Source: Chitinophagales bacterium
GTDB lineage: Bacteria > Bacteroidota > Bacteroidia > Chitinophagales > Chitinophagaceae
Direction: 5' to 3'
Assembly (NCBI GenBank): GCA_013298665.1
Contig: JAAFIK010000013.1
Span: 31,129-95,128, forward strand
DNA: 64,000 nt
In this document: positions 33,348 to 41,528 of the stretch, in pieces
How the letters are laid out: every line of letters begins with the position of its first letter
Position numbering within the stretch: position 1 is the stretch's first letter
Made by a program: the position numbers and the translations under genes
Notes under the pieces: model-generated
What the model saw: only the letters and a program-made list of their open reading frames with translations
What the model was told of the DNA's origin: nothing
Database searches by the model: none

Positions 33348-35960
33348 ATGAGAAAATTTGTCATTTGCTTTATGGCAATCATCTGCTGTGCTATGGCTGC
33401 TACTGCACAGACTGTCATCAAAGGGAAAGTAACCGATCGTAACAACCAGCCCGTAGAAGGAGCCAGTGTAAAAGAAAAAGGCACCAGCAATGGCACTACT
33501 ACCGACAAGGATGGCAACTATACCCTTAAACTCAGCAGTCCTGATGCGGTACTGCTCATTTCCGGAGCCGGACTTACCGAACAGGAAGTCAGCACAAAAG
33601 GCCGCAGTTCCGCAGATGTTACGCTTACCCAATCCACCCTCAGCATGGGGGCCGTGGAAGTAGTAGGTACAAGAAGCCTCAAACGATCGGCTACTGAAAC
33701 AGCAGTACCCATCGACATCATTCCGGTAGCCAAAATGACCAATACGCTCGGACAGGTGGACCTGAACCAGATTCTTCAATATGTAGCACCATCCTTCAAC
33801 AGCAACCGCCAGAGCGGTGCCGATGGAGCCGATCATATTGACCCCGCTACCCTGCGTGGCCTTGGCCCGGACCAAACCCTTGTACTGGTGAATGGCAAAC
33901 GCTATCACCAGTCGGCATTGGTTAATCTTTACGGCAGCCGTGGCCGCGGCAATACCGGTACCGATCTTAACACCATTCCCGCAGCAGCAATTGAAAGAAT
34001 CGAAATCCTTCGCGATGGTGCCGCCGCACAGTATGGCTCAGATGCCATTGCCGGTGTTATCAATATCGTACTCAAATCAAACGTCAATAGCGGTTCGGGC
34101 AATGTTTCTTTTGGCCAGTTTGTTACCGGGCGTGGAAAATCCCTCAACTCCGAAAAAGGGAAAGTACTCAGCAACACCAGCGATGGGGCTACCATCAATG
34201 CGAATGTCAACTACGGCTTTGCGCTGAAGAACAATGGCTTTATCAACCTGACCGGCGATGTATTGATGAAGCAAAAGACCTATCGCCCTAATTTTGAAGC
34301 CCTATACCCCGACAACTACCGCCAGAAATTTGGTGATGGTGCCATCAATAATTACAGCCTCTGGCTCAATGGTGCAGTGCCATTAAAAGGAGCCGCCAGT
34401 CTTTATGTATTTGGCGGACTCGGACGCCGCGAAGGCAGCGCATTTGCCTACACCCGTGATGCAGGCAGCGAAAGAAACGTAACCAGCATCTACCCCAATG
34501 GCTTCAACCCCATGATCGAATCAAGGATAAACGACGCCTCAATATCCTTTGGCGTCCGCAGCAAATCACATGGCTGGAATACCGACTTCAATGCTACCCT
34601 TGGGGTAAACCGTTTTGAATACCTGGTAAAAAACACCCTTAACTCATCCCTCGTAGCACTTTCCCCCACACGATTCAACTCGGGTGGGTTCCAGTTGGCA
34701 CAGAACACCATCGGCTTCCACGCCAATAAGGCCTTCCCCAAAGTAGCCAAAGGCGCCAACGTAGCCGTGGGTACAGAACTGCGCCAGGATCAATACAAAT
34801 TATTTGCAGGCGAACTCAACTCCTACAAGCAGTTTGGACCGGTAGTCTTCAGCATCAGCGGTGGTGATACCACATTCCGCCCCGGTGGCGCACAAGGCTT
34901 CCCGGGGTTCCAGCCGCAGGATGAAGTAAACCGTGGAAGGGTAAACTGGGGGACATATGTAGATGCAGAACTCGATGCGAGCAAGAATATCCTTTTCAGC
35001 GGTGCCATTCGCGCAGAAAACTACAGTGATTTTGGCTGGACGGCCAACTTCAAACTCGCCACCCGCATGAAGGTTACCGATGGTTTCAGCTTCAGGGCAT
35101 CTGTCAGCACAGGCTTCCGCGCACCGTCCCTGCCCCAGAAGTTTTTCAGCAGCACTTTTACCAATGTAGCTGCCGGTCAGATTTACGAGATCAAAATTGC
35201 CCCCAACAGCGGCGCTTTGGCCAGGGCTGTCGGTATTCCTGAACTGACAGAGGAAAAAAGCTTCAACGCCTCTTTTGGGTTTACAGCCAAACCCTATAAA
35301 AACATTACACTTACCGTAGATGGCTACAGCGTAAACATCAAAGACCGCATCGTACTTACAGGTCTGTTTGACCAGAGCGATGACGCCATCGGCGATATCC
35401 TCAAAAACCTGAACGTAGGTGCAGCACAGTTCTTTACCAATGCAGTGGATACCCGTACTACAGGTCTCGATGTGATTGCTACCTATGCCCCACGTATTGG
35501 CAAGGGCAGGCTTGGCGTAACCTTTGCAGGCAATTTCAACAATATGAAACTGGATCGCGTAAAAACAGCCCCCGGGCTTGCTGGTAAGGAAGATATTTAT
35601 TACGGTCGCCGCGAACAGTACTTCCTGCTCGCCTCCGCACCACCGCACAAACTCAGCCTGAGCCTGGATTATAAAATCAACCAGTTCAGCACCAACCTGC
35701 GGTTTACCAATTTTGCAGCAGTTGAAATCATCGACTTTGGTGATAATGTAGAGCGCTTCCGTTCCAAAACCACTACCGACCTGTCATTCTCTTACCAGGT
35801 CAGCAAGCGCTTTGGCCTCACCATCGGTGGTGCCAATATTCTTGATGTGTATCCCGATCACCAGGATGCCGGTCTTACCGAAACAGGCGGTATGTGGGAA
35901 GCCGTACAGATGGGTCATGGCGGCAGTTTCTTCTTTGGCAAACTGGGCATTAAATTCTGA
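33348..35960 (+). CDS. TonB-dependent outer membrane receptor
   Basis: An 870-residue outer membrane importer. A signal peptide ends near MAATAQ (residue 21). A carboxypeptidase-regulatory-like domain follows (VIKGKVTDRNNQPVEGASVK, to about 95), then a plug with LRGLGPDQTLVLVNGKRYHQ, RIEILRDGAAAQYGSDAIAG and INIVLKSN (about 120-250), then the beta-barrel ending in GKLGIKF. The plug has the full classical TonB-receptor pattern, unlike SusC proteins, and no SusD gene adjoins, so it probably imports a small ligand such as a siderophore or vitamin. A long two-way terminator follows the gene. Confidence 0.93.
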   Translation: MRKFVICFMAIICCAMAATAQTVIKGKVTDRNNQPVEGASVKEKGTSNGTTTDKDGNYTLKLSSPDAVLLISGAGLTEQEVSTKGRSSADVTLTQSTLSMGAVEVVGTRSLKRSATETAVPIDIIPVAKMTNTLGQVDLNQILQYVAPSFNSNRQSGADGADHIDPATLRGLGPDQTLVLVNGKRYHQSALVNLYGSRGRGNTGTDLNTIPAAAIERIEILRDGAAAQYGSDAIAGVINIVLKSNVNSGSGNVSFGQFVTGRGKSLNSEKGKVLSNTSDGATINANVNYGFALKNNGFINLTGDVLMKQKTYRPNFEALYPDNYRQKFGDGAINNYSLWLNGAVPLKGAASLYVFGGLGRREGSAFAYTRDAGSERNVTSIYPNGFNPMIESRINDASISFGVRSKSHGWNTDFNATLGVNRFEYLVKNTLNSSLVALSPTRFNSGGFQLAQNTIGFHANKAFPKVAKGANVAVGTELRQDQYKLFAGELNSYKQFGPVVFSISGGDTTFRPGGAQGFPGFQPQDEVNRGRVNWGTYVDAELDASKNILFSGAIRAENYSDFGWTANFKLATRMKVTDGFSFRASVSTGFRAPSLPQKFFSSTFTNVAAGQIYEIKIAPNSGALARAVGIPELTEEKSFNASFGFTAKPYKNITLTVDGYSVNIKDRIVLTGLFDQSDDAIGDILKNLNVGAAQFFTNAVDTRTTGLDVIATYAPRIGKGRLGVTFAGNFNNMKLDRVKTAPGLAGKEDIYYGRREQYFLLASAPPHKLSLSLDYKINQFSTNLRFTNFAAVEIIDFGDNVERFRSKTTTDLSFSYQVSKRFGLTIGGANILDVYPDHQDAGLTETGGMWEAVQMGHGGSFFFGKLGIKF

Positions 35961-35991
35961 TCCGCATATATGGGTCATTCCTGAAACCCAT

Positions 35992-36033
35992 ACCAATAAA
36001 AAGGCCATCCTCACGGATGGCCTTTTTATTGGT
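35992..36033. terminator. Bidirectional terminator, 19-bp perfect stem
   Basis: The 19-bp arm at 35992-36010 (ending AAAAAGGCCATCC) is perfectly complementary to 36015-36033 (GGATGGCCTTTTT...), with loop TCAC. A-tract and T-tract lie within the stem, so it can stop both the TonB receptor transcript and the convergent E2 transcript. Confidence 0.92.
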
Positions 36034-36047
36034 AGTACAGTAACCCG

Positions 36048-37388
36048 TCAGATACCACGGTTACCATCAAAGTTTTCAAGTTCCTTCGCTACCGCATTCA
36101 GGAAAGTGGAGCCCAATGCTCCATCAATAATGCGGTGGTCATAGCTTAGTGAAATGTACATCATGTGACGAATGGCAATACTGTCGCCCTGCGGCCCTTC
36201 AATCACCATCGGTCTTTTTTTGATGGCACCCACCGCCATAATGGCCACCTGCGGCTGGTTGATGATGGGCGTACCCATAATGCTGCCAAATGTACCCACA
36301 TTCGTAAGCGTGAACGTTCCCCCAACCGTATCATCAGGGCGGAGCTTATTCGTGCGTGCGGCATTGGCCAGTCCATTTACCTGCCTGGTGAGTCCAACGA
36401 GGTTCAACTGATCAGCGCCTTTGATAACCGGAACGATGAGGTTACCCGTTGGCAGTGCTGTTGCCATGCCGATATTGATGTCTTTTTTAACGATAATACG
36501 ATCTCCATCAACACTGCTGTTCAGCAAGGGATATTTCTTGATACACTTTACAATCGCTTCTACAAAAAGCGGCGTATATGTAATTTTCTCATTTTCCCTT
36601 TTCTCAAATTCCTTCTTCACCCGCTCGCGCCAGAGTACCAGGTTCGTAACATCGCACTCTGCAAAACTGGTTACGTGCGCACTGGTGTTTTTGCTGTCCA
36701 CCATATGCTTGGCAATCAGCTTGCGCATTCGATCCATTTCAATAATTTCTACGTTACCGGTATAAGTAACCGGAGTCTGACCAGCAGACTGTTCCTGTAC
36801 AACGGGAGCTGGCGTCTGCACCACACTTACCGCTGCCGGTGGCGGCTGGCTTATCAATGTTGTGGTGGTAGCCGGGGTACCTTGCTGGCGGTTGGCTACA
36901 TATTGAAGTATGTCTTTCTTGCTCACGCGGCCATCCTGTCCGGTACCCGGTATATTCTCCAGTTCAGTCATGGGTATCCCTTCGCTGGCGGCAATATTTA
37001 ATACCAATGGAGAGTAGAACCGCATACCTGTGGGCTTGGCACCCGCCGATGCAGCCGTTGTGGGCTGATAGGGTATCTCTTCCACCACCTTGATATCTTC
37101 AATCTCTTTACCCGGTGTTGCAGCAACCGGAGCAACTGCAGGAGCTCCCCCTGTAGTAATCCTTGCAATAACGGTACCGATCGGCACCACATCATTTTCT
37201 TTGAACAGGACTTCGGTAATGGTACCACCGGCAATCGACGGCACTTCACTATCCACCTTATCTGTGGCAATATCCAATACCGTCTCATCCTGCTGTACCG
37301 CATCCCCCGGCTTTTTATGCCATTTCAGGATCGTTGCTTCCATAATACTTTCGCCCAGCTTTGGCATCACCAAATCAACAGTAGCCAT
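36048..37388 (-). CDS. 2-Oxoacid dehydrogenase E2 component (dihydrolipoyl acyltransferase)
   Basis: A 446-residue E2 core protein. The N-terminal lipoyl domain carries Lys44 in ATDKVDSEVPS. After a Pro/Ala/Thr linker comes a peripheral-subunit-binding domain (about 125-165: SPLVLNIAASEGIPM, PGTGQDGRVSKKDI), a second flexible linker and the catalytic acyltransferase domain with YDHRIIDGALG (His418, Asp422). It moves acyl groups from E1 to CoA. It could belong to pyruvate, 2-oxoglutarate or branched-chain complexes; the fused E1 gene 13 kb away is of branched-chain/pyruvate type, so that pairing is plausible. No E3 gene is in the window. CinA precedes it on the same strand with a 143-bp gap. 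Confidence 0.93.
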   Translation of the reverse strand: MATVDLVMPKLGESIMEATILKWHKKPGDAVQQDETVLDIATDKVDSEVPSIAGGTITEVLFKENDVVPIGTVIARITTGGAPAVAPVAATPGKEIEDIKVVEEIPYQPTTAASAGAKPTGMRFYSPLVLNIAASEGIPMTELENIPGTGQDGRVSKKDILQYVANRQQGTPATTTTLISQPPPAAVSVVQTPAPVVQEQSAGQTPVTYTGNVEIIEMDRMRKLIAKHMVDSKNTSAHVTSFAECDVTNLVLWRERVKKEFEKRENEKITYTPLFVEAIVKCIKKYPLLNSSVDGDRIIVKKDINIGMATALPTGNLIVPVIKGADQLNLVGLTRQVNGLANAARTNKLRPDDTVGGTFTLTNVGTFGSIMGTPIINQPQVAIMAVGAIKKRPMVIEGPQGDSIAIRHMMYISLSYDHRIIDGALGSTFLNAVAKELENFDGNRGI

Positions 37389-37531
37389 ATTGTGATTTAT
37401 TTTAAATAATAAATGGTTTGGGTAATCACTGCTTTACCGGTTCATCGCTAAGGCACATAACATCCATATAGCGATACAGCACGGCAAACAATCATCGGGG
37501 GCAAAGGTATAGTTTTCCGGTTAATCGCAGA

Positions 37532-38788
37532 TTATCCTCCTATAATCAATTGACGTAAAAGGTTAAAGGCCGCTGCCGCAGTGAGTTGTATATTCCGCTG
37601 CCGGTCAAACCGGAAATGCATTTGCTGTACAACCGTTGCCGACCGGCTCGCCGCCGCAATCCACACCAAACCCACCGGTTTCTCCGCACTTCCCCCATCC
37701 GGCCCCATAATACCCGACACCGCAACCGCATAATCCGTACCCAATGCAGCCAGCGCACCGGTAGCCATTTGCCTTACGGTGGCCTCACTCACCGCACCAT
37801 CCGAAGCAAGCGTATTTTCTCCTACCTGCAGCAGGTTCATTTTAACCGCATTGGCATAAGCAACCACCGAGCCGGTATAAAAGGCAGAAGATCCGGGCAT
37901 CGCCGTAATCAGGTGAGCCATATACCCCCCCGTACAGCTTTCAGCAGTTGCCATCGTTTGCCCGCGTGCCTTTAAAAGGTTTGCCACCACCTGCTCGATG
38001 GGCTCATCACGGTTGGTGACCATATAATCTTTAACCAATGTCTGCAGTGCGGCAAATTGCCCGTCGATTTCCTGCGTGAGCGCCTGCTCGTCAAAGCCAG
38101 TGGCCGACAACCGCAAACGCACCATGCCATAGTTCGGCAGATAAGCCAGTTTGATGGCAGGCGGCAGCGCCGTTTCAAAATCCTGTATCATTTCAGCCAG
38201 GAAAGACTCTCCCACGCCCACCGTAAGCAGGGTACGATGCACAATATGTGGCAAAGCAAAACGGCTGCTCAATCGGGGGATCACATCAGTCTCCATCATC
38301 CCTTTCATCTCATGCGGCACCCCCGGCATACTTACAAATATTGTATCCGCCTGCTCAAACCACATACCCGGAGCTGTTCCCCGGCGGTTAGGGATAACCG
38401 TACAGACATCAGGCACTTCACCCTGCTTCAGGTTGCGCTCAATCATAGGCCGTTTAAGGCGGGTAAATATATTGATCACGTTTTGCGTAGCCCCCTCATC
38501 CCTTACCAGCTTACCGCCAAAATACTCGCAGAGCAGGGGTTTCGTGATGTCATCAGCCGTTGGTCCAAGCCCACCGGTAATCAATACAATATCCGCCACC
38601 GCAGTTTCCTGATCCAGCACCTTCCAGATCTCTTCCCATACATCCCCCACTGCCACCCGCCGCTTTACTGCAATCCCCGCCTTGTTGAGTGCCTGGGCCA
38701 TCCACGCGCTGTTCGTATCAACCACCTGCCCGATCAGCAGTTCATCGCCAATGGTTATAATGGAGGCTTGAATAAATGAAGAAGACAT
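37532..38788 (-). CDS. cinA: CinA family protein (nicotinamide-nucleotide amidase)
   Basis: A 418-residue two-domain protein. The N-terminal MoCF/MoaB-like domain (1-170) has IITIGDELLIGQVVDTNSAW and LITGGLGPTADDIT. The C-terminal CinA domain (about 255-418) has AESCTGGYMAHLITAMPGSS and AVSGIMGPDGGS, the NMN deamidase site, which recycles nicotinamide mononucleotide released by DNA ligase; the N-terminal domain acts on ADP-ribose-type substrates in the full-length family. Length is normal. A truncated Uma2 gene lies 42 bp upstream on the same strand. Confidence 0.93.
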   Translation of the reverse strand: MSSSFIQASIITIGDELLIGQVVDTNSAWMAQALNKAGIAVKRRVAVGDVWEEIWKVLDQETAVADIVLITGGLGPTADDITKPLLCEYFGGKLVRDEGATQNVINIFTRLKRPMIERNLKQGEVPDVCTVIPNRRGTAPGMWFEQADTIFVSMPGVPHEMKGMMETDVIPRLSSRFALPHIVHRTLLTVGVGESFLAEMIQDFETALPPAIKLAYLPNYGMVRLRLSATGFDEQALTQEIDGQFAALQTLVKDYMVTNRDEPIEQVVANLLKARGQTMATAESCTGGYMAHLITAMPGSSAFYTGSVVAYANAVKMNLLQVGENTLASDGAVSEATVRQMATGALAALGTDYAVAVSGIMGPDGGSAEKPVGLVWIAAASRSATVVQQMHFRFDRQRNIQLTAAAAFNLLRQLIIGG

Positions 38789-38830
38789 AGTATTTGCAGT
38801 TAAAAAATGATCAGTAGAAAAGACAGGAAA

Positions 38831-39175
38831 TCAATCAACAGGAAGCCCCTCGAAAATTGCCGACAGACTGGCAATGGTATCAAACACCGTATCCGTTATT
38901 TGAGGTTGCCCGCAAATAATGCTGCTATCCGGGTAAGTATATAATGGATTCCAAGGTACAGGTATATGAAGAGTATTTCCGTATGGGCGGCAACTCCGAT
39001 CTTTTAGTTGTTGAGCAAATGAACCAAAGCTGTTTGCAAAAACCCTGTTATGCTTTAATGAGGCATCGCTGATGGCAAACATTTCACCATTAAAATATTC
39101 ATGCTGCTCTGCAGCCCTGCATTCGGTTGTAAGATAATCGGGCGCAGATATATATTTTAATACCGGAGTAGCCAT
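38831..39175 (-). pseudogene. Truncated Uma2-family (PD-(D/E)XK nuclease-like) gene
   Basis: A 114-residue remnant. The ATG at 39175 gives MATPVLKYISAPDYLTTE, and then EYFNGEMFAISDASLKHNRV, SCRPYGNTLHIPVP and LYTYPDSSIICGQPQI, all matching the first 60 percent of Uma2 proteins. The family is normally about 185-200 residues; here the frame stops right after TIASLSAIFEGLPVD, so the EVLSPST strand and catalytic lysine region are missing, and only 42 bp separate it from cinA. The metal-binding Glu and Asp of the first half remain. It is probably inactive. It is divergent from dacB with 34 bp between start codons. Confidence 0.75.
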
Positions 39176-39209
39176 GTATTTATTATTTTCATTGTTAAAA
39201 TTACGATAA

Positions 39210-40607
39210 ATGCGGCAAAACCTCCGGCTCTTTTGTGTTGTCCTGCTGCTCACGTTACAGCTACACGCACAACAAACGGCCACACAGCTTGAAGCAGCAC
39301 TCAAACGCCTTGAAGCAGACGAACAGTTTGCTGCCAGTACCATCGCTATGTATGTTGTAAACAGTAAAACAGGACAGTTGATTTACCAGAAAAACGGGCA
39401 GACAGGCATGGCACCGGCCAGTTGTCAGAAAATAGTCACCAGTGTAACGGCCTTTGAAATACTGGGCAAAGACTTCCGCTACAAAACCACGCTCAGTACC
39501 AATGGCAGCATCAGTAATGGCCGTCTTTTCAGTGACCTCATCATTACCGGCAGTGGCGATCCAACCCTTGGCAGTTGGCGTTATGCCCTTACACGGGAAG
39601 AAAGTATTATCTCCCGGTGGAGCAACGCCATACAAAAACATGGCATCACAGCCATAGAAGGTCGTGTACGGATCAATCAATCGGTATTCAATACCGCTAC
39701 CATACCCGATGGCTGGATCTGGCAGGACATTGGCAATTATTATGGCGCAGGTGCAGCAGGTTTCAACTGGCGCGAAAACCAGTTTGACCTCTCCCTTAGT
39801 TCAGACAACAATATTGGCGATAAGGTTACCATCAGCAGTACAACGCCGCGTGGCCTGAGCCTCCAGTGGACCAATGAGCTACGCGCTGCAGCAAAAGGCA
39901 GCGGCGACAATGCCTATATTTACATTGCACCCTATACAAAAACAGGCTTTTTACGCGGCACCATCCCCATTGCGCAAAACAACTTTGTCATATCAGGGGC
40001 AATGCCCGACCCCGCAGCTTTCACTGCACAACTGCTTACCGACCGCCTTACCGGCCTGGGCATTCCTGTTTATAGCAATCCCATAACAGCAGTACCAGGC
40101 ACCAGGCAGGAACCACTCACCCTCATCACCACTGAATCGCCGGCATTAGACAGCATCAACTATTGGTTCCTCAAAAAAAGTGTCAACCTATACGGCGAAG
40201 CCCTGCTCAAAACCATTGCCGCACAAAAACAGCAACCTGGCAATACTGATAGTGGTATTGCCATCATCCGTAATTTCTGGGCAAAAAATGGCATCAAAAA
40301 AAGCGAACTCAAACTCATGGACGGCTGCGGACTGTCTCCACAAAACCGCGTTACCACCCGGGCACTCGTAACCATTATGCAGTATGCAAGAGCACAGGAA
40401 TGGTTCAGCACCTACTTCAATGCCCTGCCCGAAATAAACGGTATCCGGATGAAGGATGGCTATATCAATGGGGTACGCTCCTATACAGGTTATACCAGCA
40501 GCAAAGACGGCAACTTTTATACGTTCGCATTCATCGTAAACAACTTCGACGGCAACCCCGGCACCGTTCGTGAAAAAATGTGGAAAGTGCTCGACCTGCT
40601 CAAATAA
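39210..40607 (+). CDS. dacB: D-alanyl-D-alanine carboxypeptidase/endopeptidase, PBP4 (S13) family
   Basis: A 465-residue periplasmic penicillin-binding protein. A signal peptide ends near LQLHAQ (residue 21). The SxxK motif is Ser71-Cys-Gln-Lys74 with the preceding GMAPA. The second box reads DGCGLSPQN at 371-379 where most homologues have DGSGLS. The third box, KTG or KSG in the family, reads Lys415-Asp-Gly417 (IRMKDGYINGVRSYTGY). The inserted domains typical of class C PBPs (about 90-290) are present and length is normal. The Asp in the third box is unusual and may alter beta-lactam binding or activity. The DUF6526 gene follows 90 bp later. Confidence 0.9.
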   Translation: MRQNLRLFCVVLLLTLQLHAQQTATQLEAALKRLEADEQFAASTIAMYVVNSKTGQLIYQKNGQTGMAPASCQKIVTSVTAFEILGKDFRYKTTLSTNGSISNGRLFSDLIITGSGDPTLGSWRYALTREESIISRWSNAIQKHGITAIEGRVRINQSVFNTATIPDGWIWQDIGNYYGAGAAGFNWRENQFDLSLSSDNNIGDKVTISSTTPRGLSLQWTNELRAAAKGSGDNAYIYIAPYTKTGFLRGTIPIAQNNFVISGAMPDPAAFTAQLLTDRLTGLGIPVYSNPITAVPGTRQEPLTLITTESPALDSINYWFLKKSVNLYGEALLKTIAAQKQQPGNTDSGIAIIRNFWAKNGIKKSELKLMDGCGLSPQNRVTTRALVTIMQYARAQEWFSTYFNALPEINGIRMKDGYINGVRSYTGYTSSKDGNFYTFAFIVNNFDGNPGTVREKMWKVLDLLK

Positions 40608-40697
40608 CAGCCATATACAGGCAGGCAGTACAGCATAGTGCTGCATCAATTTGTTTGTTTCCGCTGAATTGCTTTTCTTCACAATAAACTTATTACC

Positions 40698-41126
40698 ATG
40701 ACCGGTCAAAATCTGAAGAATCATTCCCGCCTCGTACCCCTCTACCATTTCGGTAGCTACCTCTTGTTACTCACAGCCCTGGTAGCCGCCTTCATCAACC
40801 TGTCAAAGGCGGCAGATGATGAACTTTTTTCCGCAGCAATCCTGCTTATACTCGTCATTGCCGTCATCATCAGCAACTGGTATGTGCGTGCCTTTGCACT
40901 CAAGGCACAGGACAGGGCGATCCGAGCTGAAGAAAATTTCCGGCACTTCCTGCTCACCGGCAAACCTTTCGACTCCCGCTTACACACCCGGCAGATCATC
41001 GCCCTGCGCTTTGCAAGCGATGCAGAACTGCCCGCACTCGCCAAACGCGCTGCTGATGAAGACCTCAACAGTAAATCCATCAAGCAAGCGATCCGGGACT
41101 GGAGAGGAGATTACTACCGCGTATAA
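40698..41126 (+). CDS. DUF6526-like small membrane protein
   Basis: A 142-residue protein with two predicted transmembrane helices (YLLLLTALVAAFINLS and AAILLILVIAVIISNWYV) followed by a charged cytoplasmic tail: FALKAQDRAIRAEENFRHFL, then a conserved-looking LHTRQIIALRFASDAELPAL and a C-terminal SKSIKQAIRDWRGDYYRV. I recognise this as the DUF6526 pattern, a family without known function. It follows dacB on the same strand and may share its transcript. Confidence 0.75.
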   Translation: MTGQNLKNHSRLVPLYHFGSYLLLLTALVAAFINLSKAADDELFSAAILLILVIAVIISNWYVRAFALKAQDRAIRAEENFRHFLLTGKPFDSRLHTRQIIALRFASDAELPALAKRAADEDLNSKSIKQAIRDWRGDYYRV

Positions 41127-41135
41127 GTATTTTCA

Positions 41136-41297
41136 GCTATAGCAGCGGGATAAAGTGTAGCAAGTAGTAAAAAGAGGCATATTACATATGATACCACGGG
41201 GTTACACCCGCCGTCTGCCATATTATGTATCTCACATCTCACGTCTCACATCTTGTATCTCACCCTTTTACTAACGACTTAGTACTCAGTACTGAAT
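41136..41297. repeat. Mosaic intergenic repeat, locus E
   Basis: From left to right: CTATAGCAGCGGGATAAAG with AGCAAGTAG (41136-41168), a TCTCACATCT-type run (41229-41263) and two AGTACT heptads at 41281 and 41288. The first block recurs at about 54071 (start only) and 63520, the second at loci A and D, the third at loci B, C, F and G, so this locus links all module types. Confidence 0.75.
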
Positions 41298-41327
41298 AAA
41301 AAAGGCCCCCTGAAGAATCAGGCGGCC
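41298..41327 (-). terminator. Distal terminator of T9SS protein gene
   Basis: On the minus strand a 10-bp stem with one mismatch (41327-41318 with 41313-41304) is followed by six T residues (41303-41298). It lies about 200 bp after the stop of the large gene. Confidence 0.7.
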
Positions 41328-41528
41328 GCTCTACTTAAACAAACACAAACTTGTACCCGGATCGTTGCGCCCTCAGGCAGCAAATGGGTCAACTGTTATT
41401 TTATACACATACTGGAGACCAGCAAGGCAACAGCAGTCGATTACTGTGAAAACATGTGTTGCCAGGTTTCGGGATAAGGGGCATCCTGCAAGGGAAGATG
41501 CCCCACCCTGTCCTTCTCCTCTTTGTGC
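41328..41528. other. 3' region of large T9SS gene with hairpin
   Basis: An 8-bp stem, GGGGCATC at 41478-41485 with GATGCCCC at 41497-41504, lies 24 bp after the stop of the large gene on the minus strand. It lacks a T-run and may be a weak or processing hairpin. No gene is supported. Confidence 0.5.

Noticed and set aside
41478..41504. GGGGCATC hairpin as a strong terminator of the large T9SS gene
   Set aside because: It has no T-run on the minus strand; the hairpin at 41298-41327 with six T residues is the better candidate.
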